From Eucalyptus grandis (lineage: Eukaryota > Streptophyta > Magnoliopsida > Myrtales > Myrtaceae): a stretch of DNA of 64,000 bases. The translations under genes and the position numbers were made by a program. Under the pieces are notes generated by a model, which had not been told where the DNA came from, ran no database searches, and saw nothing but the letters and a program-made list of their open reading frames with translations. Every line of letters starts with the position of its first letter. The stretch's first letter is position 1. The stretch lies in contig NC_052615.1 of the NCBI RefSeq assembly GCF_016545825.1, positions 23,304,520 to 23,368,519 of the forward strand, read 5' to 3'. This document shows, one piece after another, positions 46,297-57,630 of this stretch.

Positions 46297-46680
46297 TTCT
46301 TCCTCTAAGTCTCCATAAAGAAAAGCTTTCTTTATATCAAGCTACTCAATTTCTAAATCCAAGCTAAGTACTAAACAAGGACAAATTGAATAGAAGACAT
46401 TCTTACTATTAGTGAAAAAAACTCTTTAAAATCAATTCCTTTCTTCTAACAAAAGCCTTCATAACAAGCCATCCTTTGCACCATGGTTACAAGCTATTTT
46501 TTTTTTTTTCGGGTTTAACTTGTATACCCACTTAGTTTTTAGTAATCTTTTGACTTTTGGCAAATTTGCCAATTCAAATGTGTAGTTTTTATGCAAGGAT
46601 TCAAACTCCTCTTACATAGCTTCATACCACTCATTCTTTTCGTGAAATGACATAATCACTTAATAAGTTTTTGGCCTTTC
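45960..46680 (-). pseudogene. Decayed copia reverse transcriptase fragment (Copia-5)
   Basis: The minus-strand translation gives NEWYEAM, FESLHKNYTFELANLPK, KTKWVYKL, DLEIEQLD-like LDLEIE.LDIKKAFLYGDLEEEI and, at 46161-45967, FMKDHGYL and LVKDFVMKDLKSFKQIISM. This is the order of the copia RT. Numerous stops are present, and an AT microsatellite (46261-46292) replaces part of the segment. No LTR was identified. Confidence 0.78.
46261..46292. repeat. (TA)n microsatellite
   Basis: A 32-bp TA run inside the decayed copia RT fragment. Confidence 0.97.
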
Positions 46681-46898
46681 TAACAGAAAATGAGAAAGAA
46701 TTGGAGAAATTTTTTGTATTATGTATTACCGTGCTTGTACATGTATTAGACACCTATTAATAATACAAGAAAAGAGTATGATAGGAAAGAATATACAAGA
46801 TATGTCGTTTCCTATACTACTGTCCTAATATCCAATCTCACAAATTCACAAAATTAATTAATTCATAGTTAGATAATCATAATCAAATCAAATGATAT

Positions 46899-47362
46899 TT
46901 CCAACACTCCCCCTCAAGCTGGCAGTTTATATATGTTGAAAGCACCTAGCTTGCTTAGTAAATATGCGTGTTGTCTTTGATACAACGGTTTGGTGAAAAT
47001 GTCAGTTGGTTGTTCCACAATTTCAATTCCTTTCATTACCACAAGGCCTTCTTGAATCTTTTCTCGAGTGAAGTGACAATCAACCTCTATATGCTTTGTT
47101 CTTTCGTGAAATACTAGATTTGCCGCTAATTTCCAACACTCCCCCTCAAGCTGGCAGTTTATATATGTTGAAAGCACCTAGCTTGCTTAGTAAATATGCG
47201 TGTTGTCTTTGATACAACGGTTTGATGAAAATGTCAGTTGGTTGTTCCACAATTTCAATTCCTTTCATTACCACAAGGCCTTCTTGAATCTTTTCTCGAG
47301 TGAAGTGACAATCAACCTCTATATGCTTTGTTCTTTCGTGAAATACTAGATTTGCCGCTAAT
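46899..47362. repeat. 232-bp tandem duplication of LTR edge, purine tract and RNase H tail
   Basis: Units 46899-47130 and 47131-47362 are nearly identical; I saw one difference (GGTGAAAATG versus GATGAAAATG). Each encodes the RNase H tail ([29 protein letters not shown]) and the purine tract next to the LTR edge. The near-identity makes the duplication recent relative to the element. Confidence 0.92.
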
Positions 47363-48663
47363 TTGAGTGCAATATCATTGTCACAAAACAATTCACTTGG
47401 TCCTTGTACCTATACCCCAAGATCAAAAAGTAGTCCTCATAACCACACTATTTCACAAATAGTTTTTTCCATCACTCAATATTCTGATTCAGCCGAGGAT
47501 AATGAGATAGTCGCTTGTTTCTTTGATTTCCATGAGATCAAGGACCTTCCCACTTTTATGGAAAAACCAATAATGGATCTTTAGGTCATAGGACAAGAGG
47601 CATAATCCGTATTACGGTAAGCTGTCATCTTCATGTTGCAATCACGAGATAAAAGTATTCCAAGTCCTGGCCATCCTTTCAAATACTTCACAACTTTCAA
47701 TGCCGCATTCATATGCAACTCTTTGGGGCTGTGCATAAACTAACCATGTATCTGAATAGCATAACATATGTCAGGTCTAGTCATAGTAAGGCAAATCAAT
47801 TTCCTAACAAGTCGTTGATATCCTGATGGATCCTTAAGTAGTGAATCCTCAATGCAGAAAGATAAGCCCGCATCATATTCACGTGTCATCAATTTAGTAT
47901 TTTTCTCAATTGGTATGGTAGCTGGCTTGCATCCTGATAGCCTTGCCTCCAAAACAATTTCTAGAACAAATTTCCATTTACTAAGACAAATCCCTCTCTC
48001 AAACCAAGCTATCTCAATTCCAAGAAAGTATTTTGGAGGTCCCAAATCTTTAATATGTAAAGCAAAGTGTAGATATTTTTTGAATTTTCCAATAGCAAAT
48101 TCATCATTTCCCATAATAAGAATGTCATCAACATATATTAGAAGATAAATCGATGAAGTACCTTTAGTCTAGGTAAATAGGGCATAGTCATGTTTGGAAC
48201 ATTGGAAACCCGCATTTGTGAGCGCAACAATAAATTTTGCATACCATCGCCGAGATGCCTACTTCAGCCCATATAAAGATTTATGGAGACGACATACTTG
48301 AGACTGCCCCTATCTTCGTAATCCTTGCAGAAATTCCATATATATCTCTTCATCAAGATCTCCATGGAGGAAAGCATTATTAACATCCATTTGATGAGGT
48401 CACCAATCACGAAGTGCAGCAATAGAAAAGAAGGAACAAACGATAACCTCTTTGGTGACTGGAGAAAAATTCTCATGATAGTCAAAATCTTCCCTTTGAG
48501 TAAATCCTTTTGCAACCAAGCGAGCCTTGTATCGTTCAACCGAACCATTTGCCTTGTACTTGATTTTATATACCCATTTGCAACCGATTGGTTTCCGATG
48601 CAAGGGTAGATTCACAATATCCCAAGTATGATTCTCAGTGAGGGCACGTAATTCAACTTCCAT
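47363..48663 (-). pseudogene. Copia-4 RT and RNase H
   Basis: The RT start at 48663-48400 reads LTENHTWDIVNLPLHRKPIG, CKWVYKIKYKANGSVERYKA, FTQREDFDYHENFSPVT. The middle has DVNNAFLHG-like remnants (48380) and the YVDD box at 48135-48124. The next frame 48114-47740 shows KYFLGIEIAWFERGICLSK, YQRLVRKLICLTMTRPDICY. Breaks lie near 48400, 48250 and 47740. RNase H in the adjoining region is partly lost. Confidence 0.87.
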
Positions 48664-49360
48664 GGCCTATTGCCATTGTGGGTCACGTGCTGCTTCATCA
48701 TAAGATGATGGTTCATGTTCCTCTTATATGCGACTAATACAACACATATGTTTGTGTGATAGTTGACTAAACAAAACATAAAAGGAAATAAGATAACATG
48801 TACCTAGAGAATTCACTATGAGACATATATAATCCTTGGTCCATGTAGGAGGACGAACATGACGTCCAAAACATCGAGGTTGCTCAATATCTCTTTGTAC
48901 AGGAATTGGTGAGCAAGAATCATTAAGGCATGAGTATGGGACTTCTATTGAAGACGCAGATGTCGTTGAAGAAGCAGGTGGGTCAGCTTTGTCGAATGAC
49001 GATGTTGATGATTCATCTTCTTGATTTGAAGAATTGAAATTAGCTAGCATAGATGATATAGGTTCGGCTGCAATGAAAGCATATTGAGAACCTACAAATA
49101 AATCCTCCTTGGATGAAAAAGTGACGGTTATTTGATGTTGATACAGATGATTGAGACGAAGGTGTAATTTCCTGGAATGGAAAAATATCATCATAAAAGA
49201 TTATGTCTCCATTGATAAAGAAACGCCCTGTAGATATGTCCATAACTTTGTAACCCTTTTGCAAAGGGGGATACCCCATAAAGATACATCGAATTGCATG
49301 AGGATCCATCTTATTTCATAAGCCGTGTTCATGGCATAGCATAAGTAACCAAAAACTCTT
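48664..49360 (-). pseudogene. Copia-4 integrase C-terminal region
   Basis: The frame 49309-49040 begins DPHAIRCIFMGYPPLQKGYK, then STGRFFINGDIIFYDDIFPFQ, the standard copia integrase C-terminal motif. The frame 49194-48724 covers a Ser/Thr-rich linker. Upstream of 49360 the sequence changes to unrelated low-complexity DNA, so the catalytic core is missing. Confidence 0.82.
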
Positions 49361-50640
49361 AAGTGTTAGGGGTGTCAAGAACCCAACCGAACCAAATCGA
49401 AAAATTTGGTTTTTTTAGTTCGGTTTGGTTTTCGATTCAGTTCTCATTAAAAACTAATATTTTTTTTATTGGTTCGGTTTTTATCAGTTAACCGAACTGA
49501 ACCAACCAATAAACCAATAAAATAGAACCATTAACCAAACTGGAAACCCTATTTCTAATTCTCTCCCATCTCCTCTCATCCTGACCAAGACGACGACGAC
49601 GGCTGACTGTGACTGCGATGGCGACAAGGACGGCGACGGTGGCAGGGATGGCGGCAGGGACGGCAACCGTGACGATGACAAGGATGGCGACCGATTGAGG
49701 GACGTGCCTGAGCATGTTCTGCACACTTGCACAGGCAAGTCTCTAATCTTGGGGGTGGGATTTGGTTCGGTGGGTATCGACCGATTTTCGGTTGTGGGTG
49801 CTAGGTTATGGCTTTTGCGCTTAGTTCCTATCCGGGTTTCGATCGCATGGTTCGTGCCTGTGATTTTCGTTGTCTTTCTTGAGTAATTGAGGAAAATTGT
49901 AAAATTATAATTTTTTTTTTTTTAAAAAAAAGGAGGCCGAAGGGGCGGCTACGCCGGCGACGGAGGGGGGAGGGTTGGCTAGGGTCGCCGGCCCCTGGCC
50001 GACCGACGGCGAGGGCCGCGAGCCCTCGTCGCCTCCCCGCCGTCGCTGGGAAAGGCCAACGACGGAGGGGGGAGGGTCGGCCGGGTGGCCGGCCCCCAAT
50101 CGACCGGGGTGAGGACTGCGAGCCCTCGCCGGATTGCGGCCCATCACAATGATAATAAAATAATAATAATAATAATAATAATAATAATTTATTATTATTA
50201 TAAAAAGAAAAAAATTGACTTAAAAAAAGAATTAAACTTTGATTTTTTTAAATATATTTTTATAAAAACAATTGTTTCGTTAATCAAGCACCTAAGTCTA
50301 AGCTTTGGTAGATTTGGAAAACATTTTATCTTTCTTTAAAGGGGAAATTATTTTCCTGAATATAAGCTTTGGTAGGATAACATTTTTTGTTGACTCATTT
50401 TTCTAAACAAACCAAATGTCAAAAGAATGAGGAAATCATTTTTTTCGTAAAATAAACACATGCTAAATTGCACTTTGATACAAGTTTTAGGACTTTTGGT
50501 AGAATTTACTACTGCATGAAACAAAATTCCCTTTGTGGCAAATCAAATCTCGGAATTTGGCCTCACTTGTACGCATTGTTAATTAAGTTTGTACTTGTAT
50601 TATGTCCATACTTATAACAATTTAATCAGCAACGGACAAA
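49361..50640. other. Low-complexity and GC-rich repeat region
   Basis: At 49370-49540 many AACCGAACC / GGTTCGGTT motifs occur in both orientations, giving a fold-back stretch. At 49580-49690 there is a GACGGCGAC-rich repeat, and at 49930-50145 a GC-rich block with repeated GACGGAGGGGGGAGGGT and GAGCCCTCG motifs, similar in character to the GC halves of the 10936-12872 units. An (AAT)n run lies at 50161-50188. Open frames here follow from composition; no domain is present. Confidence 0.5.
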
Positions 50641-51630
50641 AATATAGTAAAAGCAAATCATTGTCGTACACTCAAATTACGGCAACAATCTCTCTTTCGT
50701 GAAAGGACAAATTTGGACTGGTGGACACAGTTAAATGGAATCTCTCGACTTTTCTGGTGCAAACTTGAGCGCTGCGGAGTGGAAAACTTTTCTGCCTTGG
50801 ACTGACCAGCGGTTGAAGCCGCCAAGTGCCGTGCGTACTTTGGATGCAGCTTGCAATCATTGATTGCTGACTGAAGGCAAGTGTTCGATTCCAACTTTTC
50901 CCCTACATTCCACCTCAACCTCGATTTATTTTATCATCTTGTTTCAGAAATAGAGAAGAGCATCTTTCTCTAAAAGCAAACGTCTCCCAAATTTATCATT
51001 TTCATCGATTTGCAGAGAGTTTCCGGAGAAAGGTTAATGTGACCTCATGAAATCAGTCAAGCCCATGAATGCTTGAATTTGTGCAAGAATTGGAAGCGTG
51101 TGTCTTCTCTCACTAGCTCCTTCACCTTATGGCTAAATTTCTAGACATGTTTGGATGTCATGAATATGTTTTCGTGTGTTGATACATAAATTTTAGCCCT
51201 GAAATTGTTTGTATCATTTTTCAAAAAAGGGACTTTTTTCTGTAAAAAATAAATATTTCCTTTTATTAAAGATCTAGTTCTTGAAATTTACAATAGTTTC
51301 TAAAATGGAATTAGTTTCTTGGAATTTATTTTTCCCAAAAATGATGTGTGCGTGTGTGTATATATATATAAATGGTAAATTGGAAAAGATAAGAGGTATG
51401 GTCCGCATTGAAAAGGAAGGAACGCGCGTGGTTGACCCGGAGAAAACATGGGACCCATGAGGTGATGTGGTTTTGAGCGTGATTGTGGAGAGAACAAAAA
51501 GAGAAAAGAGTAAAAGAGAGGGAGAAGCGTGGGCGAGCCCGAACCTTTTGTGGGACAAAAGCAAATAAAAATGGTGGGCTGAGGGGAAAAGAAAAAAATA
51601 AAAGATCACGTGTGGCCAAGTGAAAAAGAA
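50641..51630. other. Stretch with 5' UTR-like segment
   Basis: 50690-51040 is less AT-rich and ends with a possible splice donor in GAGAAAG|GTTAATG at about 51033. It looks like a promoter and non-coding first exon of a plant gene, but no open frame or family can be named. It lies upstream of, and on the same strand as, the PILS remnant at 60014, so it may once have belonged to it. This is only a suggestion. The rest is AT-rich with no feature. Confidence 0.3.
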
Positions 51631-52210
51631 GGGCTAATTCGCTAAAAAATATCTCAAATTTTAGGTGTACTCCCAAATCTGTTATAAACTTTTTTTTTGT
51701 CTAAAAAAAACCTCAAATTTTAGATCTAGTCTCAAATCCATCCCAAATTTTGTCTAAAAAAAAAACTCCCAACTTTAGGCCCAGTCCAAATTCTACCTCG
51801 AACTTTTTCTTTGTCTCGAAAAAAACCACAAATCTCCAAAATTTAAGTTTAATCCCAAATCTACCCCAATTTTATTTGTCAAAAAGAATGGTTTTATTAT
51901 GAATATAACTTTCATGTTGCTTGCCAGTGTGTATTTATTATCGATGTTAGAATGCCACTTAAGTTGGGACTTGAACAAGGGGTAGATTTGAGAATAAATT
52001 AAAACTTGGTGATTTTTTTTAGACAAAATAAAATTTGGGGTAAATTTGGGACTGAACGTAAAGTTTATGGTTTTTTTCAACAAAAAAAAGTTTAGGCATA
52101 TTTGGGACTAGATATATTGTTTAGAGTTTTTTTCTAAGATAAAAAAAAATCATAATAAATTTGGAATGTGATCTAAAGTTTGGATTTTTTTTTTTAAAAG
52201 AAATTGGCCC
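51631..52210. mobile_element. Fold-back (inverted-repeat) element, ~580 bp
   Basis: The left edge GGGCTAATTCGCTAAAAAAT and the right edge, which on the minus strand reads GGGGCCAATTTCTTTTAAAA, are imperfect inverted repeats. Inside each arm a ~60-bp motif (TTTTGTCTAAAAAAAACCTC, then CCCAAATC.ACCCC) recurs several times, in opposite orientation in the two arms. There is no coding sequence. This matches fold-back or MULE-type non-autonomous elements. A target duplication was not identified. Confidence 0.6.
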
Positions 52211-52425
52211 CAAAAGAACAAAAATGATGTGACAGACATAAGACAACAAAGGGCATATGCAATAACTGTTTAGCCACAAATTGGGAACTCTCATTGGAGC
52301 AGGGAGATATGGCCATATAATAGTCAATTTTTGTGGCTGAAGTGAAGAGATTGGCAAAGTCAGCAGAAGATAATAAAGGCTATGTTCACTGTAATTCTCC
52401 AGTGAACTCGTTATCATTGAGAAGT

Positions 52426-52577
52426 CGCTCTGTTAGATTGCCGTGGAGCTGCCCGCCAAAGTTACTGGTATTGTTGTTCATTCGCCTCGCTCCATTAGAT
52501 TGCCGTGGAGCTGCCCACCAAAGTTGCTGGCATTGCTGTTCATTCGCCTCACTCCGTAAGATTGTGGTGGAGCTGCC
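52426..52577. repeat. 62-bp minisatellite interrupted by Copia-3
   Basis: Units start at 52426, 52488 and 52550 (core GATTGCCGTGGAGCTGCCCG, then CCAAAGTTGCTGGCATTGCT and GTTCATTCGCCT). The third unit is cut by Copia-3 at 52577 and resumes at 59353 (CCGCCTACCAAAGTTGCTGG). The restored array therefore had at least three units. Confidence 0.88.
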
Positions 52578-52992
52578 TGTTAGATATTCATATAATTCTT
52601 AATGCGGAAATTCATAACAAATCAATGATCTTTGATCTTCATGATTTTCGCAAATAGATGAAGACATACATTTATCTATAGCGTTACCGTAGAACTTGAA
52701 CCAAAAGAATAAATCAAATTTCTCTCCCTTAACCCACTATACTTTAATGTATTCAATCGATGGAGGAGAGAATACCTAATTCCTTTATGTTATTGTTGTT
52801 CATTGTGGGTGGAGAGAGGACCAAACTTTATTTATACATTCGTTGAAAATGTGCCTTCCATCAAAGCGATATACCATTTCATTTTATTAGAGTCACAACT
52901 TCTCGTAACCAATAATTATTTATTTTATAGCGTTTCAATAATTAGTAAACCATATAATAAATCATATCATGTGAGTCACAATAATTCTTACA
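52578..52992 (-). repeat. Copia-3 3' LTR
   Basis: 415 bp. Element sense starts TGTAAGAATTATTGTGACTC and ends TATCTAACA. Confidence 0.9.
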
Positions 52993-53377
52993 TTCTCCCA
53001 CTTGGCCCATATGATGTTCCTTTTATGGTTTAATAAAGACTGTAATGTGCACAATAAGATTATGCTATAAAATTTCATTAAATTGGCAATCACATAATAA
53101 TCACAATTAAGTAAAGAAAACTAATGCGAGTCATAGTGGCTGTATGTCATTAATCGACAGTCCCTTCTATGCACTACAACTATAGCACTTTACTTCACTT
53201 GATCCATAAATGAGAAGTACAGTAATAGTCCAACCATAATGTTTCTTTAGAAACTATCCTGTTTAACATTCATCTATTTCCATAATGTATACTAAATAGA
53301 AAACAGGAAATATCAGAAACATGTAAGTGAGCTCAAAGTGTCAAATATATAAACTCAATACAATCATAATACAAACA

Positions 53378-54070
53378 TTAATGACGTCCAATAATGCCCA
53401 TCTTTTCAACATGCTCATTAAATGTTTTGGGCGGCAATCCTTTTGTTAAGGGATCTGCTATCATAAGATTGGTGCTAATGTGCTCAATTGACACTCTTCG
53501 TTTTTGAACTTCTTCTTTAACAGACAAGTATTTGATCTCCATATGCTTAGCACCCTTAGAATAGTAGTTGTTCTTAGAGAAGAAAACTGTTACAGAGTTA
53601 TCACAATAAATTTTCAGCAGCTTGGCAATACTGTCGACAATCACAAGCCCTGAAATAAAATTCTACAGCCATAATCCATGAATTGTGGCCTCAAAGCATG
53701 CCACAAATTCAGCTTCCATAGTGGATGCAGCAATAACTAACTGCTTCGCACTCTTCCATGAAATTGCCCCTTCAACAGAAGAAACAAGTAACCAAACGTT
53801 GATTTTCTTGTATCGACACATCTGGCTAAGTCTGAATCTGAATATCCAATCACCTCGAGATAATCAGATCTTTTATAAGTGAGCATATGATTCTTCATTC
53901 CTTGCAAGTATCTAAGAACTTTCTTTGCAACTTTCTAATGATCCATTCCAGGATTACTTTGATACCATCCAAAGCATTCCGACAAAAAAACTGATGTCTG
54001 GTCTGGTGCAAGTTTGTGCATACATTAAGCTCCCCACAACAGATGCATAAGGAATGTTTTTCATTTATTC
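53378..54070 (-). pseudogene. Copia-3 RNase H
   Basis: The last frame (53644-53378) shows IYCDNSVTVFFSKNNYYSKG, KHMEIKYLSVKEEVQKRRV, HISTNLMIADPLTKGLPPKT and HVEKMGI, the typical end of copia RNase H. Upstream, 53650-54070, remnants are broken by stops. It ends about 385 bp from the 3' LTR, leaving a 3' untranslated stretch at 52993-53377 with no feature beyond the purine tract. Confidence 0.9.
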
Positions 54071-55357
54071 TCATTCCAATTCACTTTTCGGACATTGCAT
54101 AAGACTAAATTTGTTACCTTTCTGAATTGAAACTATTCCTGCTGAACATTTACTCATATTAAATCTCTCTAAATTTTTTTCAATGTAGGCTTTCTGAGAC
54201 AATCCTAATAATCCTTGTAATCTATCACAGAATATTTCTATTCCTATCACATATGTTGCCTCTCCCATATTCTTCATTTCAAAATTCTTAGAGAGAAACT
54301 TCTTGATTTCATGTAACAAACCAAGATCATTAGTAGCAAGCAAAATATCATCAACATACAAAACTAGAAAAATAAACGTGATCCCACTAATCTTCATATA
54401 TATACACCGGTCAATGGTGTTTTCCTTCAATCCAAATGAAGTTATGGTATCATTAAACTTAAGATACCATTGTCGGGAAGCTTGTTTAAGTCCATATATT
54501 GACTTCTTTAATTTACATACCATGTGTTACTTTCCTTTAACTGAAAAGTCTTCGGGTCGGTCCATATAAACTTCTTCCTCTAAATTCCCATTAAGAAATG
54601 CGGTTTTTATATCCATTTGGTATAACTCCAAGTCATAATGAGCCACCAAAGCCATAATGATTCTAAGTGAGTCCTTCTTAGAGACTGGTGAAAATGTCTC
54701 TTTATAGTTAATGCCTTTTTTTTTAGTAAAACCCTTTGCAACAAGTCTGGCTTTATGTCATTCAATATTGCCTTTTGAGTCGTGCTTGGTCTTAAAGACC
54801 CATTTACACCCGACCTTCTTACATCCTTTAGGCAATTCAACTATATCCCAAACTTGATTTTGATGCATGGATTTTAACTCTTCTTCCATGGCATTAAACC
54901 ATTCATTAGAATCTTCACATTCCATGGCTTGGGAAAATGAATCTGGATCATTTCCAATTCCTAAGTCAATTTTTGACTCTTGTAGATAAACCATATAGTC
55001 ATCAGAAATAGCCGACCTCCTTTCTCTTTGAGATCTTCTTAATGCTATTTCTTGTGACTTAACTATTGGAGGTTCAATGTTGACATCTCCATTATGGAGT
55101 GTTTGTTCATTAATTTGGTGTTCTCGAATATTGTTAGGAACAACAACTTTAGAAGCTTTGGGTATAGGAACTTCTACCCTTACTTCTTGAATGTAAGCAT
55201 CATGCATTCTTTCACTCCCACTGATGTCACCATTTTCAATGAACCTAACATTTCTAGATTCAACAATTCTTGTACTATGATTAGGACAATAAAATTTATA
55301 CCCTTTGGATTTCTCTGCGTAACCAATGAAATAACCACTGGTCGTTCTTGAATCCAA
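54071..55357 (-). pseudogene. Copia-3 reverse transcriptase
   Basis: Frame 55357-54758 holds the integrase tail (TTSGYFIGYAEKSKGYKFYC) and the linker, then RT start QNQVWDIVELPKGCKKVGCK and WVFKTKHDSKGNIE. After shifts near 54760 and 54610, frame 54523-54071 carries KKSIYGLKQASRQWYLKF and the catalytic YVDD at 54358-54347, then KKFLSKNFEMKNMGEATYVI. The region encoding the first catalytic Asp (54560-54610) is in a damaged stretch. Confidence 0.9.
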
Positions 55358-55402
55358 TTTCTTTTCATGTGGATTGTAAATTATTACTTCTGCTTGACAA
55401 CC

Positions 55403-56365
55403 TTAAACATGCAGGTGTTGTAAACTAGGTTTCCTTTCCGTCCACAGTTCAAAGGGAGTCTTTGGAACTGCCTTATTAGGAACCTTGTTTAATAAATACA
55501 TAGAAGTTTTTAAAGCATACATCCACAAAGACAAGGGTAAAGATGAATGACTCATCATACTCCTAACCATTTCCATTAAAGTACGGTTACGCCTTTCTAC
55601 TACACAATTTTGCTGCGGTGTACCTGGCATTATGTATTGAACACAAATGCCATGTCTTTTTTGTTGCGGTGTACCTGGCATTATGTATTGAACACAAATG
55701 CCATGTCTTTCAAGGAATTTAGCAAATGGACCTGGACATTGTCCCGATTCATCATACTTTCCATAATATTCACTACCTCTATCCAATCTTACTATTTTCA
55801 CATTTTTATCTAATTGCCTCTCAACCTCTTTAATACACACTTCAAGTGTATTCACTGATTAAGACTTATCATGCAATAGATAAATGTAACCATAACGTGA
55901 AAAATCATCAATAAAGGTTATGAAATAGCTTTCCTTACCAAAAGATGGAACATCAAAAGGACCACATATGTCAATATGTATAATCTCAAGAAGCTCTGTG
56001 CTTCTTGTAGCACTTTTCTTAATATGTTTTGTTTGTTTACCTTTAATACAATCAATACACACTCCAAGGTTAGTAAAATCCAAATTTGGAACAATTTCAT
56101 TCTTCACTAATCTTTGCATTCTTTCCTTGAATATATGACCCAAACATTTATGCCACAAATAAGCAGAATTTTCATTCACCAAACTTCGTTTAGTGCCAAC
56201 ATTATGATGCAAGGTCATTAATGTCTCAATAAAAGTATTATCAAGTCTAAATTTGTAGAGACCATTACATAAAGTTCCAATTCCAATAAGAGTATCACTC
56301 TTAAATAGACTGAAAGAGTCAGATCCAAATTTACAATAAAATCCCGCCACATCAAGTCTTGGCAA
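55403..56365 (-). pseudogene. Copia-3 pre-integrase and integrase core
   Basis: Frame 56365-55859 shows LWHKCLGHIFKERMQRLVK with CIDCIKGKQTKH (zinc-binding) and HIDICGPFDVPSFGKESYFI, TFIDDFSRYGYIYLLHDKS. Frame 55855-55403 has [33 protein letters not shown] and YLLNKVP. The usual GTPQQNGVAERRN motif appears twice in front because of a 51-bp in-frame duplication, and reads [10 protein letters not shown] here. A stop near 55857 separates the two frames. Confidence 0.9.
55611..55712. repeat. 51-bp in-frame tandem duplication in Copia-3 integrase
   Basis: Units 55611-55661 and 55662-55712 differ by a few bases. Each encodes (minus strand) [16 protein letters not shown], so 17 residues in front of the catalytic Glu are repeated without loss of frame. 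Confidence 0.92.
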
Positions 56366-56539
56366 AAAAACTAAATTGCGAGAAAATGTAGGTACATAAA
56401 GGATTCAAAACAAATCCAAATAATGCTCAGTATCTAAGATCAAACGGTAAGTGCCAATGCCTTCAACTGGAGCTTTGTTTCTGTTCCCCGTAATCACATA
56501 ACTTTCATTTGACTTTATAATTTGGATTGTAAGAAATCC

Positions 56540-57480
56540 CTACATCGTATTTGACACATGAGTGGTGGCACCAGAATCAATCCACCAAGTATTATAAGGA
56601 ACTTCAGTAAAGTTTGATTCAAAACATACTAAAACACAAGGCTTACCTTTATTTTTGAACCAAGCGTTACATTTTAGACAATCTTTCTTCAAGTGTCTAA
56701 TTTTGTTGCAAAAATGACATTTAATAAGATTGTGTTTCTTCTTGTGGATTTGAGAAGCCTTTGAAGAGTCATTTAAGACATGTAGTCCTTTCTTCTTGCT
56801 CCTTCCACCTTTCCTCTTGAAATTCTTTCGAACTTTTTGATGACTTGAGAGATGAACAAAATGAGTCTTTTGATTATTGATCCTTGTTTTCTCTTGAACT
56901 AGCATACTGACCAATTCATTTACATTCCACTTATCTTTTATAGTGTTGTAATTCATTTGAAATGACCCATATTGCTCATGAGGCAAGGAATTAAGTATAA
57001 ATTGTACTAAAAAGTACTCATCCACGTTCATTCCGAAAGTCCTTAACTTTACTGCTAAATTCGTCATCTCAAGTATATGCTCATGCATGGTACGCGAACC
57101 ATCATATTTCATGGTGGTTAGTGTGCTCATCAATGTACCAGCAAGTAAGTTATCAGTAGTTTGAGAACGCTCTTCTACAAATTTCATAAATTCCTTAGCA
57201 TTGTTAGTCTTGGGAAGAGAGGTTTTTAAGTTGTTAACAACTGTCATTCGTATAAACATTAAGCTTAGTCTATTCGATCTTTCCCAAGCTTTATGGAAGA
57301 CTTTTCATCATCGCTACTTTCATCAGTAATAGCAGCTGGTTTCTTAGCTTGAAGCGTTAAATCAAGATCTAGGACACCTAAGTGAAACTGGACTTGTTCA
57401 CTCCAATCAGGAAAATTTATCCCATTGAATAAGGGAACATATGAGGCATGCGAATGGAGTGAAACAGGTACAAATACTGC
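56540..57480 (-). pseudogene. Copia-3 gag and protease start
   Basis: The N-terminal Gag (FNGINFPDWSEQVQFHLGVL, DLTLQAKKPAAITDES) reads from about 57480 to 57290. A shift near 57270 leads into frame 57259-56540 with FIRMTVVNNLKTSLPKTNNA, LLAGTLMSTLTTMKYDG and LPHEQYGSFQMNYN. A zinc knuckle CHFCNKIRHLKKDC lies at 56719-56678, and the protease box WWIDSGATTHVSN is at the end. An alteration just upstream of the zinc knuckle leaves the rest readable. This is a retroelement Gag of the UBN2 type. Confidence 0.88.
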
Positions 57481-57591
57481 AAATGTGCAAGAAAATACTC
57501 ATACATTAATGCTTTAAGAATATCACCTAATCAAATTCAAACTAAACGACACATGTACATCATAGTTTTCCTTTGGGCAATCTTATGATAT

Positions 57592-57630
<39 letters not shown>

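Larger units (their letters stand above)
46681..49360 (-). mobile_element. Copia-4: 5'-truncated copia element
   Basis: The minus-strand 3' half of a copia element. A single LTR-like segment (46681-46906) begins in element sense TGTTGGAAATATC. The next bases are a purine tract GCTTGAGGGGGAGTG. RNase H, RT and the integrase end follow up to about 49360, where the coding similarity stops. The 5' LTR, gag and protease are absent. The final RNase H segment and the purine tract are duplicated in tandem (46899-47362). Confidence 0.8.

Noticed and set aside
49484..50147. Several GC-rich frames
   Set aside because: Composition-driven; overlapping on both strands, no recognisable domain.
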